Positions 1 through 7,510 of a DNA stretch of 13,849 nucleotides are shown here, piece by piece. Position numbers and translations under genes: made by a program. The number at the start of each line of letters is the position of its first letter. Positions within the stretch are counted from its first letter, which is position 1. The stretch is from CAUZEO01 sp963578625 (GTDB taxonomy: Bacteria; Verrucomicrobiota; Kiritimatiellia; SLOV01): assembly GCA_963578625.1 (NCBI GenBank), contig CAUZEO010000117.1, forward strand, positions 1 through 13,849, written 5' to 3'. The notes beneath the pieces are model-generated. The model made no database searches and was not told where the DNA came from. It was given only the letters and a program-made list of their open reading frames with translations.

Positions 1-147
1 TGGAAGAAGGAGTTTGGCCTGCTGGATGTGAAACAGGCGAAACGCTTGAAGGAACTGGAAGCGGAAAACACGCGTCTGAAGAGGATCGTAGCAGATCAGG
101 TGCTTGGGATGGAGATCATCCAGGAAGCCCTTGAAAAAAAGTTGTGA
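1..147 (+). CDS. IS3-family transposase OrfA, C-terminal 48 residues (5' end outside window)
   Basis: The frame is open from the first base and ends at TGA 145-147. The visible residues begin WKKEFGLLDVKQ and continue as a charged heptad-like helix rich in Lys, Glu and Leu (KELEAENTRLKRIVADQ, then EIIQEALEKK). This is the usual leucine-zipper tail of IS3-family OrfA, which follows the N-terminal helix-turn-helix and mediates multimerisation. The HTH part lies outside the window. The reading frame enters an A_AAA_AAG slippery heptamer at 135-141 just before the stop, so some ribosomes should shift by -1 into orfB and make an OrfAB fusion, the active transposase of this family. Family assignment is firm; the subgroup is not determined. 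Confidence 0.85.
   Translation, partial: WKKEFGLLDVKQAKRLKELEAENTRLKRIVADQVLGMEIIQEALEKKL
135..141 (+). promoter_or_regulatory. -1 programmed ribosomal frameshift heptamer A_AAA_AAG
   Basis: In the orfA frame the bases read A AAA AAG exactly in the X_XXY_YYZ register (codons 136-138 and 139-141), two codons before the orfA stop at 145-147. Slipping back one base puts the ribosome in the orfB frame, whose own potential GTG start overlaps the stop (GTGA, 144-147). This is the canonical IS3-family arrangement for making OrfAB. I did not identify a stimulatory downstream structure. Confidence 0.8.
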
Positions 148-1072
148 GTCCGGGGCATAAGAGGCAGGTGGCTGAGGGCCTTGTAGCCCGGGGCCGATGC
201 TCCGGACGAAAAGTCTGCCGATACCTCAAGCTACATCGCTCGAGGTATCGGTATCCTGCAAAAGAACCAAATGCGTGGGGAAAACGGCTGAGAGCGGCGG
301 TTCGCGGTTACTCGCTGAAGAATCGCAAATGGGGATATGTAAAGATCACACGGTTGTTGAAAAACGATGGATGGTCTGTAGGCAAGAGACCGGTGCAGCG
401 GATTCGCCGAGAACTGGGTCTGCGCTTGCCCGGGCGCAAGCCTCGTGGGCGTAGAACGGGCCTGTCTACGGGGCTTCCGCCCCAGGCAACCCATCGCGGC
501 CATGTGTGGTGCTGGGACTTTATTCACGACCGAACTGTGCGGGGCGGGCGGTTGAAGATGCTCACGGTACTCGATGAGTACACTCGGGAATGTCAAATGA
601 TTCATGTGGCTCGGCGTGTTCGAGCCGCAGACGTGCTCAATCAACTTTATCGGCTGATACAAAGACATGGAGCGCCGGCATATATCCGAAGCGACAATGG
701 ATCGGAATTCATAGAAGCAGCACTGCAGGGCTGGCTTGCTGACGCCGAAATCCAGACCCTCTACATTGATCCGGGCAGTCCATGGCAGAATGGGTATATC
801 GAGAGTTTCCATGCCCGTTTCCGGGAAAAGGGCTGGAACGGGAGCAGCTCTGGACGTTAACCGAAGCCAGAGTGGTGCTTGAAGATTGGCGACGGCAATA
901 CAATGAAGTGCGACCCCATAAAAGCCTCGGGTTAGAAACGCCCAAAAGCTTCGCCAGGACGCACCCAGACGGACGCTCCGGTCGGGCTACGCCCTCCCTG
1001 GGCCCCGGCCTTGACAATACATCTATACTGGAGAGATATTCAACCTGTAACCTGGTGCCTGGACTAACATAA
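144..1072 (+). pseudogene. IS3-family transposase OrfB (DDE integrase core), frameshifted near its C-terminus
   Basis: The first frame runs 144-860 from a GTG that overlaps the orfA stop. It shows an N-terminal HTH_21-like region (about residues 45-95) and an rve integrase core with D125 (VWCWDF), D184 (RSDNGSEF) and E220 (NGYIESF). There are 35 residues between the second D and the E, as expected for IS3. After about residue 228 the frame leaves the family sequence and stops at 860. The expected continuation (LEREQLWTLTEARVVLEDW, then YNEVRPHKSLG) is in the +2 phase from about 833 and ends at 1072. One missing base in or near the AAAAGGG run at 826-832 explains this. The catalytic triad is intact, but the C-terminal segment is detached, so the copy is probably dead or the assembly has an indel. 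Either way it is clearly OrfB. Confidence 0.85.
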
Positions 1073-1076
1073 CTAC

Positions 1077-1101
1077 TGGACCAGTTCGGTGAGTCCGGCC
1101 A
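1077..1101 (+). repeat. Candidate right terminal inverted repeat of the IS3 element
   Basis: The segment begins TGGACCAGTTCGG and ends CCGGCCA, so read inward from the outside it begins TGGCCGGACTC. A related sequence starting TGGACCAG and sharing a TGAG block a few bases on occurs at 1211-1232, at the outer end of the second IS fragment. It lies 5 nt past the orfB stop, as expected for an IS3 right end. The outer boundary is inferred and could be off by a few bases. Confidence 0.55.
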
Positions 1102-1166
1102 GGATCGTTCGTTCTCCGTCCGCTTGTCTCAATATGCGGATCTTCTCGTCCGCGTTTGCCTTTCAT
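1102..1166 (-). pseudogene. orfA N-terminal fragment of the second IS3 copy
   Basis: It starts at ATG 1166-1164 behind AAAGGAG with an 8-nt spacer. About 22 codons can be read. The first five (MKGKR) are in one frame and the rest (EKIRILRQADGERTIL) in another, which requires a single-base indel near 1150. The motif with R-I-L-R followed by A-D-G resembles the start of OrfA HTH_Tnp_1-type proteins, and the C-terminal OrfA tail seen at 1-147 would be a natural partner, so the two IS copies may be close relatives. The fragment ends at the junction with the other IS and cannot be functional. Confidence 0.5.
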
Positions 1167-1232
1167 TCGTCTGACTCCTTTGGCTAAGGTCCTCAGACGA
1201 ACATCGTTCATGGACCAGGTTTATGAGGCCCA
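1102..1232 (-). mobile_element. 5' end fragment of a second IS3-family element, interrupted by the first
   Basis: Read on the - strand from 1232, this has an IS-like terminus (starting TTGGGCCTCAT and reaching CTGGTCCA), then a short leader, a strong Shine-Dalgarno AAAGGAG at 1181-1175, and ATG at 1166-1164 opening an orfA-like frame. The frame reads MKGKR and, after a one-base shift near 1150, EKIRILRQADGERTIL, which resembles the N-terminus of IS3-type OrfA. The similarity stops exactly where the terminal repeat of the + strand IS begins (1101). The simplest reading is that the + strand IS inserted into this older, oppositely oriented copy, whose remainder should lie left of the window. Confidence 0.6.
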
Positions 1233-1390
1233 ACCAGAATGCATAACCAGCTGATTGACAAAAAGTTATTAATCTTGTGTCCAGATTGGAACGAAATCGT
1301 CTGGTCGGACTGTGGTTTCTTCGCTTATCGAAGAGGTTGGCGACGTCGTGACGTTGCGGGTCAAATCGCAACGCGTTCGATCGGGGAAGC
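1233..1390. other. Intergenic region between the IS remnants and the beta-propeller gene
   Basis: This stretch has no convincing gene. A TTGACA hexamer lies at 1255-1260, but no good -10 box stands 16-18 nt downstream, so I do not call a promoter. No terminator-like hairpin with a T run was seen. The promoter of the gene at 1391 should be in here or may have been displaced by the IS insertion. Confidence 0.5.
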
Positions 1391-3499
1391 TTGAAGACAA
1401 GATGCGCAATCCTGTTGTCCAGTCTCGCGCTGGTGGGCGCGGCGTGGGGGCAGGCCCCGCCGGTTATCGAGATGGAAATCGGCTGTACGCCGGTAAAGAC
1501 CTCGCGTGTGTTTCAGACCGGCCTTGGCCCGAATCCGCGAGGGGGGTGGAATTTTATTTGCCAGTGCATGAATTACAAGAGCACCGGGAACAAGGAGAAG
1601 ATTGTCGAGAAGCTCGATAACGGTCGACACTACCTGCGCTACGCGGACACCACCGTGCGCCCGGAAGCGGAGTGGGTGATCGCGGATCTCGACGGAGACA
1701 CCTTCAAGGTGGTGAGCCTTCCCGGCTTCCACGCCGCCGAGATCAGCGGCGGAGGATGCTTGGCCGGCAACGGTCGCGTCTTTTTCGCCGTGGACTACGG
1801 TCACATCTACTACTATGAGCCGCACGAAGAGACCATCAGGATCCTGGGGCGTGTTCACGACAGCATCACCGTGCTCCGGCATTTGTACAAACTCGAGCTC
1901 GGGCCTGATGGGATGGTCTACGGCGCCAGCCAGTCTGCGAGCAGCTTGGCCTGTGTCCTGCGCCTCAATCCGGACACGTTGGCGTGGAAACTCATCACAG
2001 ACGTGGGCCTGCCCGGCCGCCGCACCCTGACCTACGGTTACACTATCGCCATGGAGCCGCCCTGGATATACGTAGCCGTCGGCCAAGGCAAGTGGGAGCT
2101 GTGTGCCGTGAATTTTGGAACCGGCGAGAGGCGTGTGCTCGCCCAACGGGACGGTGACGATGCCCGCGTCGTTGTGGAACAGGGATCAGAACTCTGCAAG
2201 GCCCTCCTGCGCGGCGCCCCCGAAGACATCAACGTCGCCCTACGCGACGGGCGTATTGTCGGCGAGGCGAAGCCCGGTGAGACATTCGCCGAAGTTCCCG
2301 CGGCCATGACCTATGCGCGGCCGGCGTGGGACGCGAGCGGCCCGTTCTCGGCCGCCGGCCCGCCGCCGCAAATGGACCCCGATCGGCGCGTCTCCATTTC
2401 CGGCCAGGGCGAGGGCATTCTCTACTGGCGTGAATCCGGAACCGAATCGTGGCGCGAAACGCGCATTGCCATTCGGAATACCGAGCCGGCGGCGATCGAA
2501 TCGCTGACCCCGCTGCCAGACGGTTCGGTCATGGGCAGCACGGCGCAGTATCATGGCTGGTTCCGGTACAATCCAAGCACCAGACATTGCGAACACCTCG
2601 GGAAAGGCGGCCCGAGCGGTGCGAAGACCACGGTCGTCGTCGGCAAGGTGTACTTCGCCGGTTATCCGAATACCGTGCTGTCCGTGTACGAACCGGGCAT
2701 GCCGTGGACAAATCCCAGAGCCGGCGAGGCAGGAGATCCCGCGCTCAATCCCGCCCTCCTGGGGTACCAGGGCCTGGGACGGTCCGAAGCGCATCATGCC
2801 GTCGCCATGGCTGCGGCCTGCGAGCGCGTCTACACGCTGGGCCTGCGGGAACGTTGGTCCACGGGCTCCGGGTTGAGTTGTTATGACGCGGCAACCGGCG
2901 AGTTCATTGCTCTCGGCGACGCCAACAGGGACCTGGAGCCCGTCGACATGATCGCCATGCCCGCACTGGACCGTATTGTCGTCTCGGGTGCGAAGAAGGA
3001 CGCCGCGCTCCTCGTCTATGACCTGGACCTGAACCAACGCGACGAAATCGAAATCAAGCCGGGACTGCAGAACACGGGCCACATGCTGCCGGTTGCGGAC
3101 ACGCAATTCCTCGGATGGTACAAGCAGCCGTCCGCAACCAACATGACCCTCTACCTCTACGACCTTGCCGCGAAAGAAAAGCTGCGTTCCGTTGAAATCG
3201 ATTCGCCCCGTGCCTGGTTGCTGGAAAGGCCGGTGGACGACACCTGTTGGATGATCACGGGGGCCGATCTCTTCCAGGTGGACCCTGCCTCTCTCGAAAC
3301 GCGGCGCGCAGGTGTCCTGGATAGGATGGTCACCGTGCCCGTTTCCCCCGGTGGAGGCACCGTACTTCGGCACAGCCGCCCCGTCTGGATCGGCAGGAAG
3401 CTATGCGGATCAGCCGGCGGGGAGGTGTTGATCTCATCCGCCGTGGAGGCCGTGTACGGAACGGCTACTCCTTCGGCAGGTCTTTCGAGACCTCGATGA
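1391..3499 (+). CDS. Secreted beta-propeller-like protein of unknown function (702 aa)
   Basis: The start is TTG at 1391. It is chosen because it gives a clean signal peptide (MKTRCAILLSSLALVGAAWG, cleavage likely near residues 20-22), there is a GGGGAAG just upstream (1383-1389, tight spacing), and no in-frame ATG precedes it before a stop at 1349-1351. The mature protein has repeated segments built around an aromatic-x-(Y/N)-(D/E/P) turn followed by a small-residue run, typical of beta-propeller blades. Examples are YYYEPHEETIRILG (about 140), VLRLNPDTLAWKLI (about 190), GWFRYNPSTRHCEHLG (about 390), SVYEPGMPW (about 432), LSCYDAATGEFIALGD (about 495), LLVYDLDLNQ (about 540) and LYLYDLAAKEKL (about 587). 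It resembles SMP-30/NHL- or PQQ-like propellers found near polysaccharide genes, but I see no defined catalytic site. The last 35 nt overlap a convergent decayed gene, and the final residues look unstructured, so the authentic C-terminus may have been altered. A sensing, binding or lyase role cannot be separated from sequence alone. Confidence 0.75.
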   Translation: MKTRCAILLSSLALVGAAWGQAPPVIEMEIGCTPVKTSRVFQTGLGPNPRGGWNFICQCMNYKSTGNKEKIVEKLDNGRHYLRYADTTVRPEAEWVIADLDGDTFKVVSLPGFHAAEISGGGCLAGNGRVFFAVDYGHIYYYEPHEETIRILGRVHDSITVLRHLYKLELGPDGMVYGASQSASSLACVLRLNPDTLAWKLITDVGLPGRRTLTYGYTIAMEPPWIYVAVGQGKWELCAVNFGTGERRVLAQRDGDDARVVVEQGSELCKALLRGAPEDINVALRDGRIVGEAKPGETFAEVPAAMTYARPAWDASGPFSAAGPPPQMDPDRRVSISGQGEGILYWRESGTESWRETRIAIRNTEPAAIESLTPLPDGSVMGSTAQYHGWFRYNPSTRHCEHLGKGGPSGAKTTVVVGKVYFAGYPNTVLSVYEPGMPWTNPRAGEAGDPALNPALLGYQGLGRSEAHHAVAMAAACERVYTLGLRERWSTGSGLSCYDAATGEFIALGDANRDLEPVDMIAMPALDRIVVSGAKKDAALLVYDLDLNQRDEIEIKPGLQNTGHMLPVADTQFLGWYKQPSATNMTLYLYDLAAKEKLRSVEIDSPRAWLLERPVDDTCWMITGADLFQVDPASLETRRAGVLDRMVTVPVSPGGGTVLRHSRPVWIGRKLCGSAGGEVLISSAVEAVYGTATPSAGLSRPR

Positions 3500-3801
3500 C
3501 CGAAAACATCACGCCGATTTTCATCCCTTTTCGCTCGATGCCGAAGTCTTTCATGTCCTCGCCGGGCAGGCCACCCGCCAGGCTGGTGCAGGAACGGAAG
3601 GCATCGTCCCCGATGCGGGTGACCGGTTTGCCCTCGATGGTCTCAGGAATAACCAGTGCGCCGGAGGCGGCAGTGTCGCAATCGGTGATGGTGACGGTGG
3701 CGCCGCTGGTGTCATAAGTCAGGTCGTTAATGTCCGCAGCGTGGAGCGGTAATGCGGCACAAATGAGGAACAAGAATGCGAGAATCGTTTTCGCTTTTCA
3801 T
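3465..3801 (-). pseudogene. BspA-like (LRR_5) secreted protein, truncated and with a broken start
   Basis: The open frame, about 3797 down to 3465, encodes a signal-peptide core (ILAFLFLICAALPLHAAD) and then the N-terminal module of BspA-type leucine-rich-repeat proteins: a TYDTSGATVTITDC beta strand, LVIPETIEGKPVTRIG, and DDAFRSCTSL. Only one repeat is present; relatives usually carry many. The sequence then diverges into a tail ending EVSKDLPKE. The natural ATG at 3801-3799 is out of frame. Removing one A from the AAAA run at 3798-3795 would restore MKAKTILAFLFL, a perfect signal peptide, whereas the frame as written meets TGA at 3800-3798. The only in-frame start now is TTG 3773, which lacks a basic n-region. 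I infer a relic, though an assembly indel could hide a real short protein. The 3' end overlaps the propeller gene by 35 nt. Confidence 0.6.
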
Positions 3802-4144
3802 GTCGCATGAATTGTTACCTCTGCAGTCGCCCTTGTCAAGGGTAGAGGTAGGGTGATAGGAGGCCTAACCAATGTTTTGATAGCTGGCGTTCGAGAACAC
3901 GAACCCGCTCGCATCAACTACAGAGGAAGAATTGGTAAATGCAGGAGACGGGGAAAGAGTCGCGAAGAGAAACAAAGTAAAAATAGAATCGTTACTTTTC
4001 ATGCCAGGCTGCTTGAGGTACATTCGCCCTCGACCGTGATCCTGGTTTTCTGCAATATTGATCCTACAGGAAGCTCCCGGCTACGATGATGTCTAGTGGA
4101 TGGGGGCGACCCCTATCCACGGGGAGCTTACGACTCGGTCCAAC
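3802..4144. other. Divergent intergenic region upstream of the 1121-aa secreted protein
   Basis: About 340 bases separate the - strand BspA relic from the + strand secreted protein. A 78-codon frame at 3853-4089 has no recognisable features, and its reading of many Arg and Lys codons looks incidental, so I do not call it. The middle is purine-rich (about 3935-3985). The last 50 nt contain the hairpin described separately. No convincing sigma-70 pair was found by eye. Confidence 0.5.
4096..4120 (+). promoter_or_regulatory. Leader hairpin with GCGA tetraloop before the secreted-protein gene
   Basis: GTGGATGGGG (4096-4105) pairs with CCCC (4110-4113) and ATCCAC (4115-4120), leaving one bulged T at 4114 and a GCGA loop, which fits the stable GNRA class. 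It is not followed by a T run, so it is not a standard terminator. GGGGAG follows at once (4121-4126), 18 nt before the chosen ATG at 4145. The upstream in-frame ATG at 4100 would sit inside the stem, which argues against that start. Confidence 0.4.
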
Positions 4145-7100
4145 ATGGGAAGGCGGCCTGTCATTTCAAGTCTGAAGAAATTGTTCGTATTCTTTACCTT
4201 AGGTTTCCTGTTCGCAGCCAGTAGTGGGGTGCGGGCACAGAATCCGGCCGGGAGTCAGGAAGAGGAAGTGCGGGAAAACCCGCCGCTGTTGAGCAATCGA
4301 CCGCCGGTGGAGATCTTGCCGTTTCCTCCATCGCCAACGGACAAACCGACCTTCGCGGACCCGCAGGGCCGGCTCGAGGTCATTATTGACGCCGAGCACG
4401 GCTACCTGAAATCCCTGCGCTTCCCGGGTCTTTTCGCCGGCGCCTCCGCCCACAGCATCGACCGGTATATCATCCTCGACGGGCTGGGCAGTTCGGAGCT
4501 GGATGATGAAGTGATTAACATCCAGCGGCTGAACGATGCCGCGGTTCCCCATGTCATTGTGGATTGCCTGAACCGGACATTGGCCATCGCCATCCGGAAG
4601 ATTTATCAGTTCGATCCGGCGCATGATGAGGTCATCAAGACCGTCGAGATTGAATCGACGGCCGAGAAGCTCATGACGGTGGTGTCCGTCTCGGTTCTAT
4701 CCGAAGCGACTCGCAAAGGCGGTTACTACTATCAATACCTGACCCATACTCATGGGCGTCTCCTGGCATTTCCTACTTCATCCATCGGTGACGCCTACTT
4801 CCCGAACCGGCGCAATTTTCAGAGCAGCGTTATGACGGTCACCAGGCCGGACATCGATTTTACCTACGGGGAAGTCCCTCTTTTCACAAACGGCGTGGGC
4901 GAGTATCCGGCCGTGCAATCGGACGGCTACCTGCCCGTCACCGCGAATGTCGAGACGCTGATGACGAAGGACGGCTGGCAGTTGCCGCGGGGTAACTGGT
5001 TGCAGGTGGGCCCCGGCCGCGGCGCCCAGCGGGTGAGCTGGCTCTACAGTGCAACCCGCGGCACCCATCTGATGTGGCACGCCAACTACCACAAGCGTTA
5101 CTTTTTTCCCGCCTTCGCACCGGAACGACCCCTGGCCCGGGCCATCGATGTGGCCTGCGATGTGGGCCACCTGTACCAGAGCAAAACGGGTATCTACCGC
5201 GATGGCACACTCAAACTCACGGACGGGAAAACCCTTGCACACTTCGAGGAGGTCAACAAAATGCTCGAAGGCCTCGGCCCTCGTGCGTGGGGTGCCTGCC
5301 TTCTTTCTGAGACGACATATACCATGGGGGACTATCTCAGCGACAACTTCTATTTCTCCGCGAAGTATCCCCCGCGTGGAGAGGACGTGGAGCCTATCAG
5401 CACGAAGGAATACCTGAAGTATATAAGGAGCCTGCAGGATAGGCTGCCCCGGTTCCATTTCTGCAACTACGAGCGGAGCGGGTACTACGGACGTACCGAG
5501 ACGGTCAAAAATCATCCTGAATTGGTTTTCCAATGGGACGGGCCACACTCCAACTGGAGTGACACGGAGAAGATCGGGCACCCCTGGAGGGCGCCATTTT
5601 TCGAATTGATGACGGGGAAATATCTCGAGATGCAGCAGGAAGGTCTCTCGCTGTACGTGGACCATGGTCTTTCCGCAGCGGACGCGGGAGTGCGACCCGA
5701 CGGCACGATGGTTTTCGACAGCTACGAGGCGGGCCAGAAGGCGATGAAGAAGATGGCCCGGGCCATGCGGGATGCCGGGGGCATGTTTTGGGTCAATCAA
5801 CCATCCGGTACCTGGGCGGACTTTGGCTACATCGAGCTGAGCGGTTGGGACAGCGATACTCGCGAGGACTGGCGTCTGGTCGGCGACAAGCTGCAGATCT
5901 ACAAGATGCTTGAGTTCCGGCCCAATACGATTATTCCCCTGTACCCCAAATGCATTGAATATATCCACCAGTGCCTTGCGTATAACTTCCTTCCCAACTG
6001 TCCTGTGCCGTCCCCGCGGGGCCGATTTGAGGCCCACGCCCCCCCGGGGAGGTCCAATCAGTCGCAGGTGATGACGAAGGAATTGGTGCGTCTTCGGTGG
6101 TATCTTCGGGAGGCGAAAATGGCGCCCGTCCCGTTGCGCCCCGTCGCGTGGGAAGAACCGGGCAGCCCCCTGGAGACCACGGTGATGACGCTGCCGGGGA
6201 CCGTTTACCTGGCGGCGATCAACCATATTGACGAAGACCATACTGCGGACCTTTCAGTAGACCTGGGCCCGTTGATGGGGCAAAGGCCGTATGCGCTGTG
6301 GCGGGCGGATGTGATCCAAGGACCCTGGGTTGGAATCAACTGTCCCCCGGGATGGCGGCCGTCCACCTGGTGGAGAAAGACCATGAAGGACCAGGGGATT
6401 GAGGTCGAACCCGGGGCGGAGACACCTAAGGAGTACGACTGGAAGGACGAACCCGCTGAAGTGACCTACGGGCCCGCGGCCAATGCACGATGGGACGGGT
6501 TGCGCCTGACGCTTGCCGACGTGGAAATTCCGAGAATGCAGTCCACGTACTTTTTCCTTTCCACCGTACCCGTCGTGGTTCGATCCGTGGAAGGAAAAGA
6601 TGTGCCCTGGCCGGTCAGCAGCCAGCCACACATCCACATCAAATCACACCCGGATGGCACCCTGCTCGTCGATAACGAGTACACCGGCGTCGTACTGGCA
6701 GTGCACCCCGATTGGCTGGCAAAGGATGCGAAGGTCGGCGCGCCGGACGCGAAGACCGGCTGGCCCACGATCGCGGTCCGGCCGGGCACATGGCGGCTGA
6801 AACCGGACGGACGGCTGTTGTACGAGAGTCACCTCGGGGATGCGCAGGCACTCGTTGAAGTATCACCGGATGCCGCGCTCCCGCCACTCGTGACCGGGGG
6901 CCCCGTCGGTATTGAAAGACTCGGCACCCAAAAGAAGGTCGTTCTGCAAAACGGAGTGGACGGCTACCGGGGTCAGACCAACGAAGAGATGACCACCGGG
7001 CAATGGGGCGGCGCCGCGGGCTGCGACTCCCATGGAAGCGTCAACGGTCCGGACGTGATGTTCATCTACGCGGACGGCGCCGCGTCCAGACACGCGCGCG

Positions 7101-7510
7101 ATCTTATCCGATTCGACCTGGAAGGCTGCGTGGCGAACGAAGCAAAAGTGGCCAGGGCGATCCTGGTCATCCACTGCAACGGCGGCATCAACGGCACCAG
7201 CATTCTGGCGGGCTACAAAGTGCTCAAGCCCTGGACGGACGGCACGACATGCTGGATGAACTGGGGCAAAGGAGGTGATGAGCCCGGCTACATCGAATCA
7301 GCCGCCGTTCTTACAGGATACATCGCTGAGGAGCGCGATTACTATTTCCGCGTGGCGTCTTCCGTTGTCGAGGATTGGCTGGAACGTCCGGAAACGAACC
7401 ATGGCCTGCTGCTGAAGTCGATCCGCGACAGCAACGGCTTCCATTGGGGGGCCGACGGCGATACCGGCGACGAACCGCCGAAGCTCATCATCGAGTACGA
7501 CACCCCTTAG
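4145..7510 (+). CDS. Large secreted protein, probable glycoside-hydrolase-like fold with C-terminal DNRLRE-like domain (1121 aa)
   Basis: The ATG at 4145 is chosen over the in-frame ATG at 4100 because it places an Arg/Lys-rich n-region directly before the hydrophobic core (KKLFVFFTLGFLFAASSGVRA), with cleavage likely after A31. The ribosome-binding site is weak. Residues about 55-340 look like a beta-sandwich. Residues about 345-660 look like a TIM-barrel-type region with strand-ends LSLYVDHG (D506), GMFWVNQPSG (about 547) and IELSGWDSD (E564, D569); these acids are candidate catalytic residues only. Beta-rich segments follow to about residue 930. Residues about 932-1121 match the DNRLRE pattern: LIRFDLEG, a TCWMNWGKGG block, VEDWL, NHGLLLKS, then PKLIIEYD at the end. 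DNRLRE/CBM96-type modules are known as carbohydrate-binding. I cannot assign a GH family, and a GH36-like or uncharacterised family is possible. The export signal implies action outside the cytoplasm on a polysaccharide. The stop codon TAG interlocks with the stop of an opposing fragment. Confidence 0.7.
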   Translation: MGRRPVISSLKKLFVFFTLGFLFAASSGVRAQNPAGSQEEEVRENPPLLSNRPPVEILPFPPSPTDKPTFADPQGRLEVIIDAEHGYLKSLRFPGLFAGASAHSIDRYIILDGLGSSELDDEVINIQRLNDAAVPHVIVDCLNRTLAIAIRKIYQFDPAHDEVIKTVEIESTAEKLMTVVSVSVLSEATRKGGYYYQYLTHTHGRLLAFPTSSIGDAYFPNRRNFQSSVMTVTRPDIDFTYGEVPLFTNGVGEYPAVQSDGYLPVTANVETLMTKDGWQLPRGNWLQVGPGRGAQRVSWLYSATRGTHLMWHANYHKRYFFPAFAPERPLARAIDVACDVGHLYQSKTGIYRDGTLKLTDGKTLAHFEEVNKMLEGLGPRAWGACLLSETTYTMGDYLSDNFYFSAKYPPRGEDVEPISTKEYLKYIRSLQDRLPRFHFCNYERSGYYGRTETVKNHPELVFQWDGPHSNWSDTEKIGHPWRAPFFELMTGKYLEMQQEGLSLYVDHGLSAADAGVRPDGTMVFDSYEAGQKAMKKMARAMRDAGGMFWVNQPSGTWADFGYIELSGWDSDTREDWRLVGDKLQIYKMLEFRPNTIIPLYPKCIEYIHQCLAYNFLPNCPVPSPRGRFEAHAPPGRSNQSQVMTKELVRLRWYLREAKMAPVPLRPVAWEEPGSPLETTVMTLPGTVYLAAINHIDEDHTADLSVDLGPLMGQRPYALWRADVIQGPWVGINCPPGWRPSTWWRKTMKDQGIEVEPGAETPKEYDWKDEPAEVTYGPAANARWDGLRLTLADVEIPRMQSTYFFLSTVPVVVRSVEGKDVPWPVSSQPHIHIKSHPDGTLLVDNEYTGVVLAVHPDWLAKDAKVGAPDAKTGWPTIAVRPGTWRLKPDGRLLYESHLGDAQALVEVSPDAALPPLVTGGPVGIERLGTQKKVVLQNGVDGYRGQTNEEMTTGQWGGAAGCDSHGSVNGPDVMFIYADGAASRHARDLIRFDLEGCVANEAKVARAILVIHCNGGINGTSILAGYKVLKPWTDGTTCWMNWGKGGDEPGYIESAAVLTGYIAEERDYYFRVASSVVEDWLERPETNHGLLLKSIRDSNGFHWGADGDTGDEPPKLIIEYDTP

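Larger units (their letters stand above)
1..1101 (+). mobile_element. IS3-family insertion sequence, right part (left end outside window)
   Basis: This stretch holds the end of orfA, a programmed-frameshift site, orfB with an rve-type DDE integrase core, and a candidate right terminal repeat at 1077-1101. That order is standard for IS3-family elements. The left end and most of orfA lie before the window. OrfB carries a late single-base frameshift, so this copy is probably inactive unless the indel is an assembly error. The right boundary at 1101 is inferred from similarity between the sequence there and the terminus of a second IS copy at 1211-1232. Target-site duplication cannot be checked without the left end. 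Confidence 0.85.

Noticed and set aside
1255..1283. TTGACA at 1255 as a sigma-70 promoter for the propeller gene
   Set aside because: No acceptable -10 hexamer at 16-18 nt spacing.
2240..3373. Long antisense open frame (377 codons) on the - strand
   Set aside because: It is opposite the propeller gene, with no signal or motif; the + strand frame has a signal peptide and regular blade motifs.
3853..4089. 78-codon + strand frame before the secreted-protein gene
   Set aside because: No recognisable domain or conserved-looking motif, no clear Shine-Dalgarno at its start, and basic composition.
4100..4144. Upstream ATG at 4100 as start of the large secreted protein
   Set aside because: It falls inside a stable hairpin, lacks a Shine-Dalgarno and places 15 extra residues before the signal peptide.
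4778..6241. Long antisense open frame (487 codons) on the - strand
   Set aside because: It lies inside the 1121-aa secreted protein gene, has an Arg/Pro/His-rich composition and no family motif. It is a shadow of the GC-rich coding frame.
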